Assembly: GCA_009733775.1 (NCBI GenBank)
Contig: WOGZ01000137.1
Coordinates: 1-64,000 of the forward strand
Source of the DNA: Alectoria sarmentosa
Taxonomy: Eukaryota > Ascomycota > Lecanoromycetes > Lecanorales > Parmeliaceae
Length of the DNA stretch: 64,000 nucleotides
Direction: 5' to 3'
Part shown: piece after piece, positions 25,601-36,092 of the stretch
Numbering within the stretch: position 1 is the first letter of the stretch
How the letters are laid out: each line of letters starts with the position of its first letter
Made by a program: the position numbers and the translations under genes
Notes under the pieces: model-generated
Database searches by the model: none
Seen by the model: the letters and a program-made list of their open reading frames with translations, nothing else
What the model was told of the DNA's origin: nothing

Positions 25601-25887
25601 GTCTTGCCTGTCCCTTTACCCTTGTTGCGTAACTCGCCTTCGTAACAGATCGCGAAGCCTCCTTTCCCCAGACACTTTCCTGTTCGAAACTTCTCGGCTA
25701 ATCCGCCTTTTGTAATGGGAGGCTGTAGAACCCATTCTGGTGGTGCAGGTGCATATTCCTTCTCTTTCAATGCTTTCTTTGCTGCCTCTGCCCTCTTTGC
25801 TTCTTCATCGGCCAGCTGTTTCTCCTTCAGCTTGCTGAGTTTTGGTCTTGCCTGGATGTTGGTTGATCTTGGTGATAGCGCCTCCAT
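22627..25887 (-). CDS. Polo-like kinase (Cdc5/Plo1/PlkA orthologue)
   Basis: Exons 25887-25543, 25489-25026 and 24976-22627 give 1052 aa. The kinase domain (about 68-340) carries the glycine loop LGKGGFAICY, ALKIVK, catalytic loop VIHRDLKMGNLFL, IGDFGLAA and T-loop TLCGTPNYIAPEIL, where the Thr is the usual activating site. After a long Ser-rich linker, polo box 1 (from VVKWVDYTNKFGIGYIL, about 720) and polo box 2 (from VKFYQRLGNVGIWGFGDGS, about 890) follow. The family controls mitotic entry, spindle poles, septation and cytokinesis, docking through polo boxes on phosphorylated partners. The protein is longer than yeast Cdc5 (705 aa), mainly in the linker. The frame is open upstream of MEALSPRSTN to about 25974 without ATG, so an extra 5' exon is possible. 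Confidence 0.93.
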
Positions 25888-26429
25888 TTCTCTACCATCA
25901 GCTAAGTCGTAGGTATTCGTTTTCGAATCCCAATGAGCCTGCAAGCTGACTACCGGGCTCCAGAAAACGGCCAATGGTCACAACTTCTGATTATCGCATG
26001 ACCGTTGTATGACTATTATTTAGATATGGATATTAGCGTTTGTGAGCCTACTATAACCAAGCGTAGGAGACGTCGTACGAGGTGCACTGGCTTTCGTAAT
26101 GAGTGAAAGGGTGTTCAGCAAAATGTAAACATTGAAGGTCTTAGCGCATGACAACGGACGGCCGGCTTACCTTCCTATCTTGGCCACCGCCAAAAAGACT
26201 TGTGCCTCGAGTCGACTACCATATAGTAAGTCGTTGTCTTTTACTCTTGGTAACGCTGTATTTAATAAACCACATAGGAACAGTCCGAGACTCGTCTAAA
26301 ATATTTACGTCTATCAATACATGGATACTCTGCTTTAATAGCCTCTGTCTTGCTAGCTGTCCGAGGGGCCCGCAGTCATGATAATTACCAAATCTCCTGA
26401 CTGATTGTCCATTGACTCAGTTGCCCGCT
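25888..26429. promoter_or_regulatory. Divergent promoter region between polo kinase and OPA3 genes
   Basis: 542 bp between divergent starts. A GTAAGC donor-like site on the minus strand at about 26170 could mark a 5' leader intron of the polo kinase, but no coding exon could be joined to it. Confidence 0.45.
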
Positions 26430-27527
26430 ATGTCTAGTATAGTGATCAAGCTTGGCTCTCTCGTGGTCAAGACCCTCTCGAAGCCGATTGCGGTGGGTAT
26501 AGCTTCCTTCGTAGTCTGCCAATCAATGGGCTGATACCTGGCTATTCAGAACCGCATTAAGGCCCAAGCCCGAGAACATGAGAGATTCCGCCGCGTGTGC
26601 GTCAGCTTCGCACAGGGTATACATCGGTGGGATATGCGATTTCGACTTGGACTTCTTCAAGATAGTGCGGCTCTCGAGAAACAAGCCACGCGGGAAGCTG
26701 CTGAAGCTCAGGCCAAGAAGCACAAGTCCGAAGCTCCTACGGTCAAGACAGAAGCCCAGACAAAGGCCGATGAAGCAGCTGAAAACCGATCTAAAGATAG
26801 CCTCGATAAGGCAAAAGAGCAAAGAAAGAAGCCAAAGATCCGGCCTCTGTCCGAAGCTAAAGCTATCGATGTGGGTGTCCTCTCCTCCCCTTGATCTGCC
26901 TTGAAAGGGAGGCCTTTTACCCTTGAATTCACATACTGACTCGCAGGATATCCTCAGCTGGGCTCGAACTTCGTCTCCGAATCTTTCCTCTTCCTCGTTG
27001 GAGTCAGCCTGGTATTCTTCGAAACTTACCGCCGAAGCAAGCAAGAAACCTCCAAGCGAGAAGATGTCGCCGATCAAATTGAGAAGCTAGAGAATCAAGC
27101 AAAGCTATTCAGGAAAGCGTTCGTGGATCTCGAGAAGGAGACCCTAAAGAACAATGGCACCGGTCTGACCGGCACCCGGAGAATCCTGCCAAAGGAGGTT
27201 TACGCGCTCGAAGAGCAGGAGGAGGAGGAAGGCAAGCCAAAGGGTTGGGTGTCATGGTTTCAGGGAATTTACCGACGAGAAGTCCAAGAAGACGAAACGA
27301 AGCCGGAGCCTTCGGTTGAAGCTCCGGAAGTCAGACTTCAAAGCACGTCCACTGGGCGAAATGCTACGATTAAGAACGACTCTTCACCTGCGAGCATTTT
27401 GAGCAAATTACTACCAACAGGCCATAAGAACGATCCCGCGAAAACCACCCAGCCGGTAGGGGAAAGCCACAAGAATACGGCAACCGAAAGCAACAGTCCG
27501 CCAAAAGAAGGCGTCTCCAAATCATGA
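26430..27527 (+). CDS. OPA3: OPA3-like mitochondrial protein
   Basis: Exons 26430-26492, 26550-26870 and 26958-27527 give 317 aa. The N-terminus MSSIVIKLGSLVVKTLSKPIA joins NRIKAQAREHERFRRVCVS and RWDMRFRLGLLQDSAALEK, the OPA3 signature. After a Lys/Glu-rich insert the domain resumes at IRPLSEAKAID/LGSNFVSESFLFLVGVSLVFFETYRR, which includes the single membrane segment. A coiled-coil-like stretch (EDVADQIEKLENQAKLF) and a disordered tail follow. OPA3 proteins sit in mitochondrial membranes and affect mitochondrial morphology and lipid homeostasis; human OPA3 mutation causes optic atrophy. The fungal protein is nearly twice the length of the human one because of the insert and tail. Confidence 0.92.
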
Positions 27528-27875
27528 AAATGGATGATTGTGCGAACGCATTGTTGTCCTTGCGTGCCTCGACTGCATGTCTACGTGTGTATGAAGGCAA
27601 GTGTATATCATGAATGAACACAAAGAGTGGCCCCCCAGAATTGGCGGTATTCAATTGGTATATGACGAGTCTATGGGTAATGGAGGCATTTGCATGGGCG
27701 TTCAAGGATATCTTGTGTTTGATACCCAGAGAACGCATCTCTACTCGCATTAGTCTTTACCAAAGCATCCTCACTTTTCCCAACATCCAACCTGCCAAAG
27801 CTCCATTGCTCCCTCCACATCCCACTGCAAACACAACAGCAAGCAGCCTCCCAAGATATACACACCCAGTCCCTC
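27528..27875. other. Intergenic region
   Basis: 348 bp between two genes on the same strand. It ends in a pyrimidine-rich stretch and holds no supported feature. Confidence 0.4.
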
Positions 27876-28703
27876 ATGTTCTGCACCACCCTCCGCCGCC
27901 GCCCCTCCCTCACCACCCTCATTCCCCTCCTCACATCCTCCACCAACCCCGCCCTCCACGGTACCATCTCCTTTCGCCTTCTCCCTCATCAAGCTCTCCC
28001 CAACCCACCGACTAACCACCAATTTAGAAAGCAATCTCCAAACCCATGACCTCGCCCTCCCCATCCAATCTCGTACCAATCCGCAACAGCGCCCTGTAAC
28101 CCAATCATTCCTCATCCTGACCACTTCAAGCCTCAAAGACGCAGAGTTAACAGAGAGGATAAATCGCTTCTCGACGCTGACAACGACTCCCATGCCAACC
28201 ATCGCATTCCTGTTGTCCACTTCTCCAAACAAGATTGACCCTGACGGAATGCACCAATTCATGGAATTACAAACACGGTTCGCCCATCCCATCTTCGGCC
28301 ACCACCACCACCACCACCACTATAGCTCCAACTCTCTAACACAATCTCACCACATAGAATCCACGCCCTCCCCACACCTCTCCCTCTGCTCCCGATCCCC
28401 ACTCCGCAGCATCTCCTCCGCATACTGCAAACATACGCCACGCCGCCCTCACCGCGACCAGCACCAACAACAACAGCCCAGGTGACAACGCTCGCGCTGC
28501 TACCGTACGTCACGTCGACGGCCCCCGCGAGGCCTTTGTCGGCGCATGTGACGAATGTGCTGAGCGATCTGTGTGGATCGTTGAAGGAGGTGGCGCGGTT
28601 GTGTGAGACGGGTGGAGGGAGAGGGGTGTTGGGGGAGTGGTTGGGTGAGGAGGAGGGGAAGGGGGTCGCGGAGTTTTGGGAGGGGGAGTGGATTGTTGAG
28701 TAG
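27876..28703 (+). CDS. Unrecognised small protein with probable mitochondrial presequence
   Basis: Three exons (27876-27960, 28028-28277, 28358-28703) give 226 aa and keep one frame throughout. Intron 1 has GTACCA, a GACTAAC branch and TTTAG. Intron 2 has GTTCGC, a CTCTAAC branch and CATAG, and contains the (CCA)n run. The N-terminus MFCTTLRRRPSLTTLIPLLT has three Arg and no acidic residue, as in a matrix-targeting presequence. The body reads SFLILTTSSLKDAELTERINRF, then HALPTPLPLLPIPTPQHLLR, and the C-terminus LCGSLKEVARLCE and EFWEGEWIVE. I recognise no domain. The DNA is strongly pyrimidine-rich on this strand, so several antisense frames are open by chance. Confidence 0.6.
28300..28320 (+). 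repeat. (CCA)n trinucleotide run
   Basis: Seven CCA/CAC units. They lie inside the second intron of the small mitochondrial-type gene, so they would be spliced out. Confidence 0.85.
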
Positions 28704-29017
28704 CTGGCTGTGATTCTTGTGGTGGGATAGGTCGGTTGAAGGTGGAGATGGCTAAAGGTGGGTAGAAGATCGAGGGGAGGAGGTGCTGCTTTACTGTTGT
28801 AAGCTCTGTGTCCATATTCATGATCACTTGGGCTAGAGTGTATTGCTGGCTTGACCTCATCTCTTGCTTGCTTAGACATGCTCTGGAAAAAATATCCAAG
28901 AAGTATCATGATGGTCGAAGATCAAGTGCTCAATTGGATCTTGTTATTAGTACAAGGAGTGCAAAGCAATCCAACTCCGCCAAGCCCGATCGGTACCAAT
29001 CTCGCGCCTCTTGATCC
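28704..29017. other. Convergent 3' intergenic region
   Basis: 314 bp between the small unknown gene and the fumarate reductase gene. No feature is supported. Confidence 0.45.
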
Positions 29018-31204
29018 CTATATCTCCAGTCGTGGTTCCTGGCCCTGAACACGTCCGATAACGATACTGGCGGCATACTTGGGGATGACCTCGTCGTCGT
29101 GCAGCATCTCGAACTCTGTTACTTTGTCAGCTCACAGAATTTGCATTGAAAGGAAGAAGTGGAACGAACCTTCAGAAGCATCCTTACCCATGTGGCTAAA
29201 CAGCGCCTGTGGGCCTCCTGGATGCTCATCCAACCAATCTGTCACATCAAGCACGATACCCTTGACGACAATCCAGAGATCATCCTTTTTGTTATGCTTC
29301 GCCACTTCCTCCATGCTATACTCCTTCTCCGGCACCTTGAACTCCACAGGATCAGACGGCTTGCTCACCTTTCCTGGGTCCTTGCTGTCTGCCTTGTCAC
29401 CCTTCATTACTGGAGCAGCAGATCTCTGAGATTGCTGCTCTTGCTTCTTGCCTCCGGCAGCAGGCGAGTAGCTCGCGTCAGAAGATGCATTAGAGCCGTC
29501 TGCCCACTCGACCGAGATCTTCCCTGGGGTTGAAGGGTCGATATGCAGGGAGATCTGTCCAAGACGCTGAGAGGCAGTGGAAATTCCGCCTGTGATGACT
29601 TTCTGGAAGAGGTACTGGCTGGCACTGCTGCCTGCAACACGGCCATAGACGACACAGCCAAGGAGAGAAGAGCCACCGAGACGGTTGGCGCCGTGGACAC
29701 CACCTGCGAGTTCACCGCAAGCGTAGAGACTCTCAAATGGCTTGCCTTCTGAGTTCAAGACTTCAGCTTTGTCGTTGATTTCGATACCACCCATAGTGAA
29801 ATGTAGGACTGGCTCCATAACGGCGACGTGGAAGGTATCATCGATGTTGAATGGGAGGTTGTGGAAGAATTTCTTTCCGAAGAGATCTTTTTGTTTGCCA
29901 TCGGCAATCTCGTTGTAGTTGGAGAAGGTCTTCTGGAGGGCACTTTCGGAGCATCCAATGTCTTTTGCTAATTGCTTGCCGCTCATCTTCTTCATCAGGC
30001 CACGGCCAGAATAATGACGAGTGTGGAAGTCGAGCACGTTGGATGCTTTGGAATTGAGGACTAGGCGGATAGGCCACTTCTTGGCTTCCTTCTGCTTCCA
30101 CATCTCGCCAGACACATAGTCACGGTGACCTAGCTCGTCTGAAAATCTTTGACCTTCACCATTGAGTAAGAGACCGCCCTCACCACGTAGAGCTGCGGAC
30201 CTGTCAGCGAAAGCCTCAATTTAATTTAAACGTAGGCAGACATACCTTCAGCGGCCAAAAACTTCCATTTCGAGCCTGGGTCTTTGGGATCTACCAGACC
30301 TGTTGGATGCACTTGGACCTTGTCGAGATCAATCCCGTTGCCACCGATCTCCATCAACATCTTCAAGCCATCACCAGTAGCATGTGTGCCGTTTGTGCTG
30401 GCCAGATCAAAAGTATCGGGCCTATGTTTCTTCAACAGAGATGAGTCGCTGAAATCGGCAGCATAGCCTCCAGTAGCCAGAATCACCACACCATCAACGG
30501 AACTCTCCTCGCCACCGAAATCATATGTGACTCCAGTGATCTTGTTTCCTTCTTTGTTGATCTTGGTAACACGGGCTTTCTTGATGATTTGAATCCGCTC
30601 TGGGTCACTCTCGACCAACTCTTCCAGACGCTGCATTAAGGCATAGGTTATCGCCATGCCTGGAAACTTGGCATCATGCCCTCTGTGTGTTCGAGGTTGG
30701 GAGTGGCCACTAGGCAGTTGTAAGTTTTCTGTCTTTACTGATTAGACAGAGTGCACATACCCTAATCGTGAGACGAGAGTCAAATCCAGGTTGAACACAT
30801 CCTGAAGCCATTCTACCGCTGAAGCGGATTGATATGTGAGGACTTTGATCAGATCAGGGCGTGCCTTGTCTCTTGCCGACTTGATTGTGTCATCGTAAAA
30901 TTGCTTGACGCTGTCTTGGATCTTCTCGTCGACTTGTGTTCTCGTCAACGCAGCATTGATGCCCGAGGTTGCTTTGGTAGAATTTCCGCCGAAGAAGTCT
31001 ATGCAATCGGTCAGTCTATTGAGGGTGTCATAGAGAAGTCAGTGAACCGACTGTTCTTGTCGAGTAATAGGACATTTCCTCCAGCGAGGTAGATAGTATG
31101 AGCAGCACTCAGGCCAGACACTGCAACAGTCAACTTCAGGCCCAGCGGAACCGAGTGGAAGGCTGCTCACAGCCGCCTCCAACAACAATTACTCTGGGCG
31201 CCAT
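29018..31204 (-). CDS. Soluble fumarate reductase (FRDS/Osm1 type) with C-terminal cytochrome b5 domain
   Basis: Six exons (31204-31171, 31120-31052, 30998-30761, 30709-30246, 30192-29170, 29115-29018) give 641 aa. The N-terminus APRVIVVGGGLSGLSAAHT is the FAD-binding Rossmann motif, without a leader, so the enzyme is probably cytosolic. FFGGNSTKATSGIN, GGHSQPRTHRGHD, AAEALRGEGGLLLNGEG, ELGHRDYVS and MGGIEINDKAEVLN follow the flavoprotein fumarate reductase/succinate dehydrogenase fold. Residues about 560-635 form a cytochrome b5 domain (YSMEEVAKHN, LDEHPGGPQA, EFEMLHDDEV) with both heme His. Family members reduce fumarate to succinate to reoxidise FADH2/NADH when oxygen is short. The b5 fusion is common in filamentous fungi and absent from yeast Frd1/Osm1. 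Confidence 0.93.
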
Positions 31205-32256
31205 TGTGAGTATATTGTGGAGAAGAAGCAACAGGAGATGTTTGAGGGTGAGAAGGAGACGATGCTGAAGGCTTTCAGAGGAGGGGGGAAGTGCGGGTCT
31301 TTGTGTATTATAGGTAGGCACGCAGGCAAGTATTGACAATGGACTTTGGTTTAGTGGCGTATCTCCGAGCCTCGGCTGTTGCTACACTAGTCCTGCGTAC
31401 TAAATCGTCGAAGGTGATTGGTTGACCAGTCTCCGCAGCCTGGTGGTGCATTTGCACATGACCGATGATTCAAGTTAACTTTCCGAGCCGAATATCAGAT
31501 GCTCTCTTTATGCATCTACCGGTAGTACGAGTACGTGGTACGCATTTCAGACTTCATTTCCGGACTGCCATGAGCTTGCAAGTGGCCTAGATAGGAGCAG
31601 AGGTCCACACATTTTATCATGGTTCAGAGTTACGACATAGTAGCCTATCCTTGTGCTCGCAGTTTCGTTGCCCTGCCATGACTGCACCGTAGCAGAGCTA
31701 ACTGCAACTTCAACACTGAATAACATCCGCCGAAGAATAGGTGAGGAGGATATAGGGAGATATCTGAAGACACCTTCACCCATGAATGGAAATTGTCAAC
31801 ATTGATCTCGAACCTTTACTCACTCTTCGATTTTACCAATTCCGGTCTAACGACCTTGCATTCCTCGTCCCGCAAACCGATCGGAAACTTGTATTGCTGC
31901 GTCCCTCAGAAGTAACCATAAAATCAACTCTGACGAGTCCGCTGTTTCGATGGTGAGAGCATAGTGTCACGCCAGTCCGCTAAGTCCTGAAACAGCAGCG
32001 CTTGAAAATCCATCTTCCAATGCTGTCAATACTCACGTAATACAACCATATAGGATATGCCTATTGCCACGCCGGATCCATCCCTCCGTCCAAACCAAGT
32101 TACAGCCGTGTTAGTGTTCATCTGATTAAGAAACTCATTTGCATGACACTTTAACGAGTCATGGCATACTCCCGTTGAAGTTGCGGAAAAACGTCGAGGG
32201 CTATAGTAATCTCGAGATACCCGTCACTGTCTATTGGCAAACTGTGACAATTTTGG
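31205..32256. other. Intergenic region upstream of fumarate reductase
   Basis: About 1.05 kb with only short frames. It includes the fumarate reductase promoter. No RNA gene or repeat was recognised. Confidence 0.45.
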
Positions 32257-32547
32257 ATGAAAGCTTGGGTAGTCAGTCTCAGCATAGTTGCTCTACGAAC
32301 ACCCGAAGATAAGGAATCGTTGAGGGAGCCTCTAGATCCGACATCAGCACGTCTGCACGGCAGAAGTGGCAAATTACCAAAGGAGTTGGAGGAAATCAAG
32401 GCAGCGACACATTACACGAGGCACGCGATGGGGATACGACAGAAATCTGAGGAGAAGGATTACAACGTCCGCAGACTTACGGATGATGAGCAGGAGTATA
32501 CTACTGACAATGGAAAAATAGGAAGCTACCGACGTGAAGCAGATTAA
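32257..32547 (+). CDS. Doubtful 96-codon open frame
   Basis: An ATG-initiated frame of 96 aa with a hydrophilic, coding-like middle (TPEDKESLREPLDP, KLPKELEEIKAATH, RQKSEEKDYNVRRL). There is no domain, signal peptide or neighbouring exon that I can connect. It may be an exon of an unseen gene, a relic or chance. The antisense strand is also partly open. Confidence 0.2.
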   Translation: MKAWVVSLSIVALRTPEDKESLREPLDPTSARLHGRSGKLPKELEEIKAATHYTRHAMGIRQKSEEKDYNVRRLTDDEQEYTTDNGKIGSYRREAD

Positions 32548-33078
32548 ATAACCAACTCCAGTGTCTCCCACGACCCCAATCCTCCATCAAGAAGAGCACA
32601 AGATCGATCGACATCAAAGGCTGCCGTAGAGGGTATCCGAACAGTCTTCGTCAGAGTGACCAGAGTGCTCAGAAGGTCATACAAGAGCAAGCAGCACATG
32701 CGAGACCCCTGCGGTCAATCCCGGTGGACAATGGGTACGACCCTTTATGAATAGCTGTCACATTCAGTGACTAGCTCGAAATGTCCCATCTTCACGTCTC
32801 CTAGAACTGCGCCAAAATTTGACCACTCATCGGCCCACTATCATCATCCCATCCAACATCTTGTTCTCGGATACTGATTGGAAATCCACGGGGCTGCTAC
32901 TACAGTGTAGTTGTTCCGCTCTTCTCATCAGTAAATAGTCATATCTGTCCAGCCCTGCGAGCAGACGCAATGGAATGGTATGCAAGATAATTCTCCAAAG
33001 AATAAAATGACCTGTCCTTTTCACCAACCTCGACATCAAGCGCAATTGAAGCTCGATTTTACTCAAAATGCTACAGGC
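32548..33078. other. Intergenic region
   Basis: 531 bp; short open stretches on the minus strand (32827-33066) have no motif. No supported gene. Confidence 0.4.
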
Positions 33079-33925
33079 TCACCACGCCCCATCGCATGGT
33101 CTCTTTCCCTGTGAAGTTTGCTTCTCGTTACACTCTGCCTTCCTCGTTCGAGACTTACGGTGCTCTCGTTCTGGCCGCTTGTCGAACTCTTTGTCTGTAC
33201 CTGCAGGCTGTAGGAGACCTTTATTCTCTACACCGGCGGTGCTGGCCAGTTGCGCCAAATCTCTCAACCCCGGGGGTTCAGAGGTGCTGTCAGTCGCCGC
33301 GCCTGCTCTGCCTGGCGGTAGTGAGCGTCCATCTGATTCTAGATGGCGACGCATTACATCCACATTCGCCGACACTTCGCTCGCGGTCGGGGTCTCTTCT
33401 GTTTCCTATGATATTTCACCAACAATTCAACAGCAATGGATTGATAAGAACATACCTGGCTGCGGTCGTACATGGAATTCACAGCGTTCAAAACCATTTG
33501 AAATCATTTCCCTCATTGCACTCTTCCATGTGCGTTCCCATTGTATTTCCAGTGCGCGTTCACGTCCACACTTATGAAATATCGACTTTTTGGATGCATC
33601 GAAGGCGATGTCCGCAATTAGCAGCTCGACGAAACACTGATAAGAGACATTATTAATAGTTCCGCCGACGGTTGACTACTATCGACGATGGTGGAAAAGA
33701 GAAGCAATGCCCATTTACCACTCCCGTTCCCTTCGCCGTACTCTCCTTCCTCTCGGCATAGATGGTTCGGCTATCAAAAGCTGCTTTGTTTGCCCCAATC
33801 TTTCCGCCACATTCGACTTGCAATTCGGCTTCAGGTTTTTCCTCAAGCATTATCTGACGTATTTTCGATCTCTTTCGTCTCTTACTATTATGATAGCAAT
33901 TCTGTGCGATCTTGGACAAGACCAT
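33079..33925 (-). CDS. Unrecognised spliced gene model or relic
   Basis: ATG 33925 and three exons (33925-33719, 33675-33456, 33398-33079) close into 248 aa. The second intron is good (GTATGT...AACAG, 57 nt); the first is only 43 nt (GTAAAT...GTAG) and weak. The composition is coding-like throughout: IMLEEKPEAELQVECGGKIG, FVELLIADIAFDASKK, RALEIQWERTWKSAM, PEETPTASEVSANVDVMRRH, and a basic C-terminus. The same frame stays open upstream to 34366 except for one TAA (33997-33995), preceded by AILTGLNIAKKTYSSTSAEV. A real gene may therefore start further upstream through another intron, or this is a pseudogene with a CAA-to-TAA change. No family is recognised. Confidence 0.35.
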
Positions 33926-34563
33926 GTCTATCCATGATCCGGGAGGGTCGGCGAATGTCGAAGGAAATCGCTCAACAATCGTCTCAAATATTGATTAAAG
34001 CTTGCTCTTGGTACGATTATCATCCAGAGGATGTCCTAGCACATGAAGAGCGGCCACCTCCTCTTCCACTTCAGCAGATGTACTGCTGTACGTCTTTTTG
34101 GCGATGTTCAGCCCTGTCAATATCGCAGAAACGGTAAGAGGTGTTTCGGAATTGGCAGATCTCGAACCGTGACTGAGACATTGAGAGTATGATTTGAATG
34201 TCTCTTTATATAGCAGAAATCGAAACAGGAATCCTACGGAATTGGCTTGGGAAACAGTACATGAAACTGTATTTTTGTATGCTGGAAGAGGTAGAGAAAA
34301 GTTTTCTTCTTGTTTGTAAGTGCGATAGGATGACGCGTCGATAAAGGAAGGAATTATGGCATGCACGGGTTTATTTTGATGATTTACAGGCGCGAAGAGG
34401 TGGAGCAGGGGAATACTCGATTTTTGGTTGGTTAAAGTAATTTAGTTCAGAAATGCATTTCGGGAAAAGTTCGAGTGCTGACTAATGCTCTGCACCACTG
34501 ATCCTCGGATGTAAATTTCTTGTGACCCTTCAGACCTGACATCGATTTGGGCATGGATCGAAC
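33926..34563. other. Intergenic or upstream-exon region
   Basis: 638 bp. The minus-strand frame 34366-33998 is open and in phase with the preceding gene model but has no ATG. The rest is the promoter of the zinc-finger gene at 34564. Confidence 0.4.
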
Positions 34564-35463
34564 ATGGGCGATGAACCATCAGACCACGACCACGCTCTAC
34601 TGGCACGGCTGAACAACCTCAAGCAGTCGAATGTTTCATTTGGCTCTCCCAGTAGTCTTTCGATCCCACCAGTTCCCAGCAGACTCGATAAGACTCCTGA
34701 AGATCTTCTTGCACGCTTCGGGAGGCTACATGGCCGGAAATCTGCTGATTGCAACAAGCAGGCTCCATTGACAGGTTATATCGACAACGATGACAGCTGT
34801 CCACCTTCACCTATCGTCGAGGAACTCCTGGCTCAGCTGGGTCCTGAAGACCAATATAGAATACGCTCTACAGATCTTGAAGAGGGAAAGGAACTTATTG
34901 AAGAAGCAAAGCGCATGCTTCCCGTTGGAGATGAGTCGATCCAGAAAAATGAGCGTAGAAGCTCTGCTGCCAGTTTGAGCCGAACCCCGAGGGGATCTAC
35001 ACAGTCTATTGAGCTTGAGCAAGACGAAGAGGCTGACGCAGAGGCCTCTCTTCAGCGTATTCTGGACGAGGTAGACCTCGAGCGTCAGCAGGAGCCTGTG
35101 TCGATCGTCCCCTCATCCCAACTCGACACGGCGCTCGCATCCCCAGCTCCAGCGCAGCCAGACTCCTTTGCGTCACTGGTATTTCCTTCTATTCCCAATA
35201 TACCACTGCTGTCGTTGGCCCTTCCCTCCACGCCCACGACAACACCCTCCACCCGCAAGCCTACATCTAAACCTCCTGGATTCTCCGATCAGGACATCGA
35301 CACTTGGTGCATAATCTGCTGCGCGAACGCGACAGTCAAATGCTTCGGCTGCGACGGCGATCTATATTGCTGGGGTTGTTGGAAGGAAGGCCATGTTGGA
35401 GAAGATGTGGGATTGGAAGAGAAGAGCCATGTTTGGGAGCGAGCGGTGAGACGGAGCGGATAG
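34564..35463 (+). CDS. ANCHR/ZFYVE19-like zinc-finger protein (abscission checkpoint regulator family)
   Basis: Single exon, 299 aa, ATG 34564 in good context (GAACATGG). The N-terminal half holds short helical motifs of the ANCHR family: ALLARLNNLKQ and TPEDLLARFGRLHGRK. A further helix, SPIVEELLAQLGPEDQYR, and an acidic coiled-coil stretch with DAEASLQRILDEVDLERQ follow. The C-terminus is a compact Cys-rich zinc finger, WCIICCANATVKCFGCDGDL followed by YCWGCWKEGH, resembling the B-box/FYVE-like finger of ZFYVE19. Human ANCHR restrains Vps4 and delays abscission when chromatin is trapped at the midbody. The role in a septate fungus is inference. The middle third is Ser/Pro/Thr-rich and probably disordered. 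Confidence 0.8.
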   Translation: MGDEPSDHDHALLARLNNLKQSNVSFGSPSSLSIPPVPSRLDKTPEDLLARFGRLHGRKSADCNKQAPLTGYIDNDDSCPPSPIVEELLAQLGPEDQYRIRSTDLEEGKELIEEAKRMLPVGDESIQKNERRSSAASLSRTPRGSTQSIELEQDEEADAEASLQRILDEVDLERQQEPVSIVPSSQLDTALASPAPAQPDSFASLVFPSIPNIPLLSLALPSTPTTTPSTRKPTSKPPGFSDQDIDTWCIICCANATVKCFGCDGDLYCWGCWKEGHVGEDVGLEEKSHVWERAVRRSG

Positions 35464-36092
35464 GAGTCGGCCTATCTCCATCAAAATCTAGCCCAGGCTG
35501 GACCATCAAATTCTTGGTAACTAGAGGTTGCTCACCTATGAGTCGTAACACCTCGGCGCATCATTGGCCGCCAGCAGCATCGTGCTTTTATTGGCCTGCA
35601 TTATTAGCCTCGCTTGCTAATTGAAGGACTGGGGCCGGATCTTCAAGTTTGAATTCGGAGCTCCTCTTCAAAAGATTGTTTTCGGCCACTACGAGTCGCG
35701 GTATCGTTCGGACGAAGATTGCGCCTATTGACAAAGCTGTTGCCTCAGGTAATTGTGCCACGCGGACTTAGCTCGTTCGTGGCACCATTAGGTTCAGTAT
35801 ATTTTCGATTCTCGAAAAAGGTTTGCTTGGCTCCTTTTGTTGGCGGGTAAAATATTGCGCCGCCTCCACGAAAGCCAAATTTATACTGGGGGAGTGATGA
35901 TGCCTGGGCATAAAATGCTGACTCGACCTCGAGTCTCAAATTACGATGAATCACTTCACGTATACACGACGATACTCATTTTCCAGGGTCAGGTCTTACA
36001 TCCAAAGTCTTCTTTCTGGCCAGCTTCGTGATCCATCCGTCTACTCTAGCGATATTCCTTCATTTGTATGATACCTAACACTGCGGAGATAT
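35464..36092. other. Intergenic region
   Basis: 629 bp between two genes on the same strand. No repeat, RNA gene or further coding frame was recognised. Confidence 0.45.

Noticed and set aside
26148..26381. 77-codon plus-strand frame in the polo kinase/OPA3 promoter
   Set aside because: It has no relation to OPA3, whose start at 26430 is set by the conserved N-terminus; probably chance.
28259..28909. 216-codon minus-strand open frame
   Set aside because: It is Ser/Pro/Gly-rich sequence antisense to the spliced plus-strand gene and arises from the pyrimidine skew of that strand.
33068..33656. Two overlapping plus-strand open frames of 169 and 186 codons
   Set aside because: They lie antisense to the better minus-strand model, have His/Ser/Cys/Arg-rich shadow composition and lack motifs.
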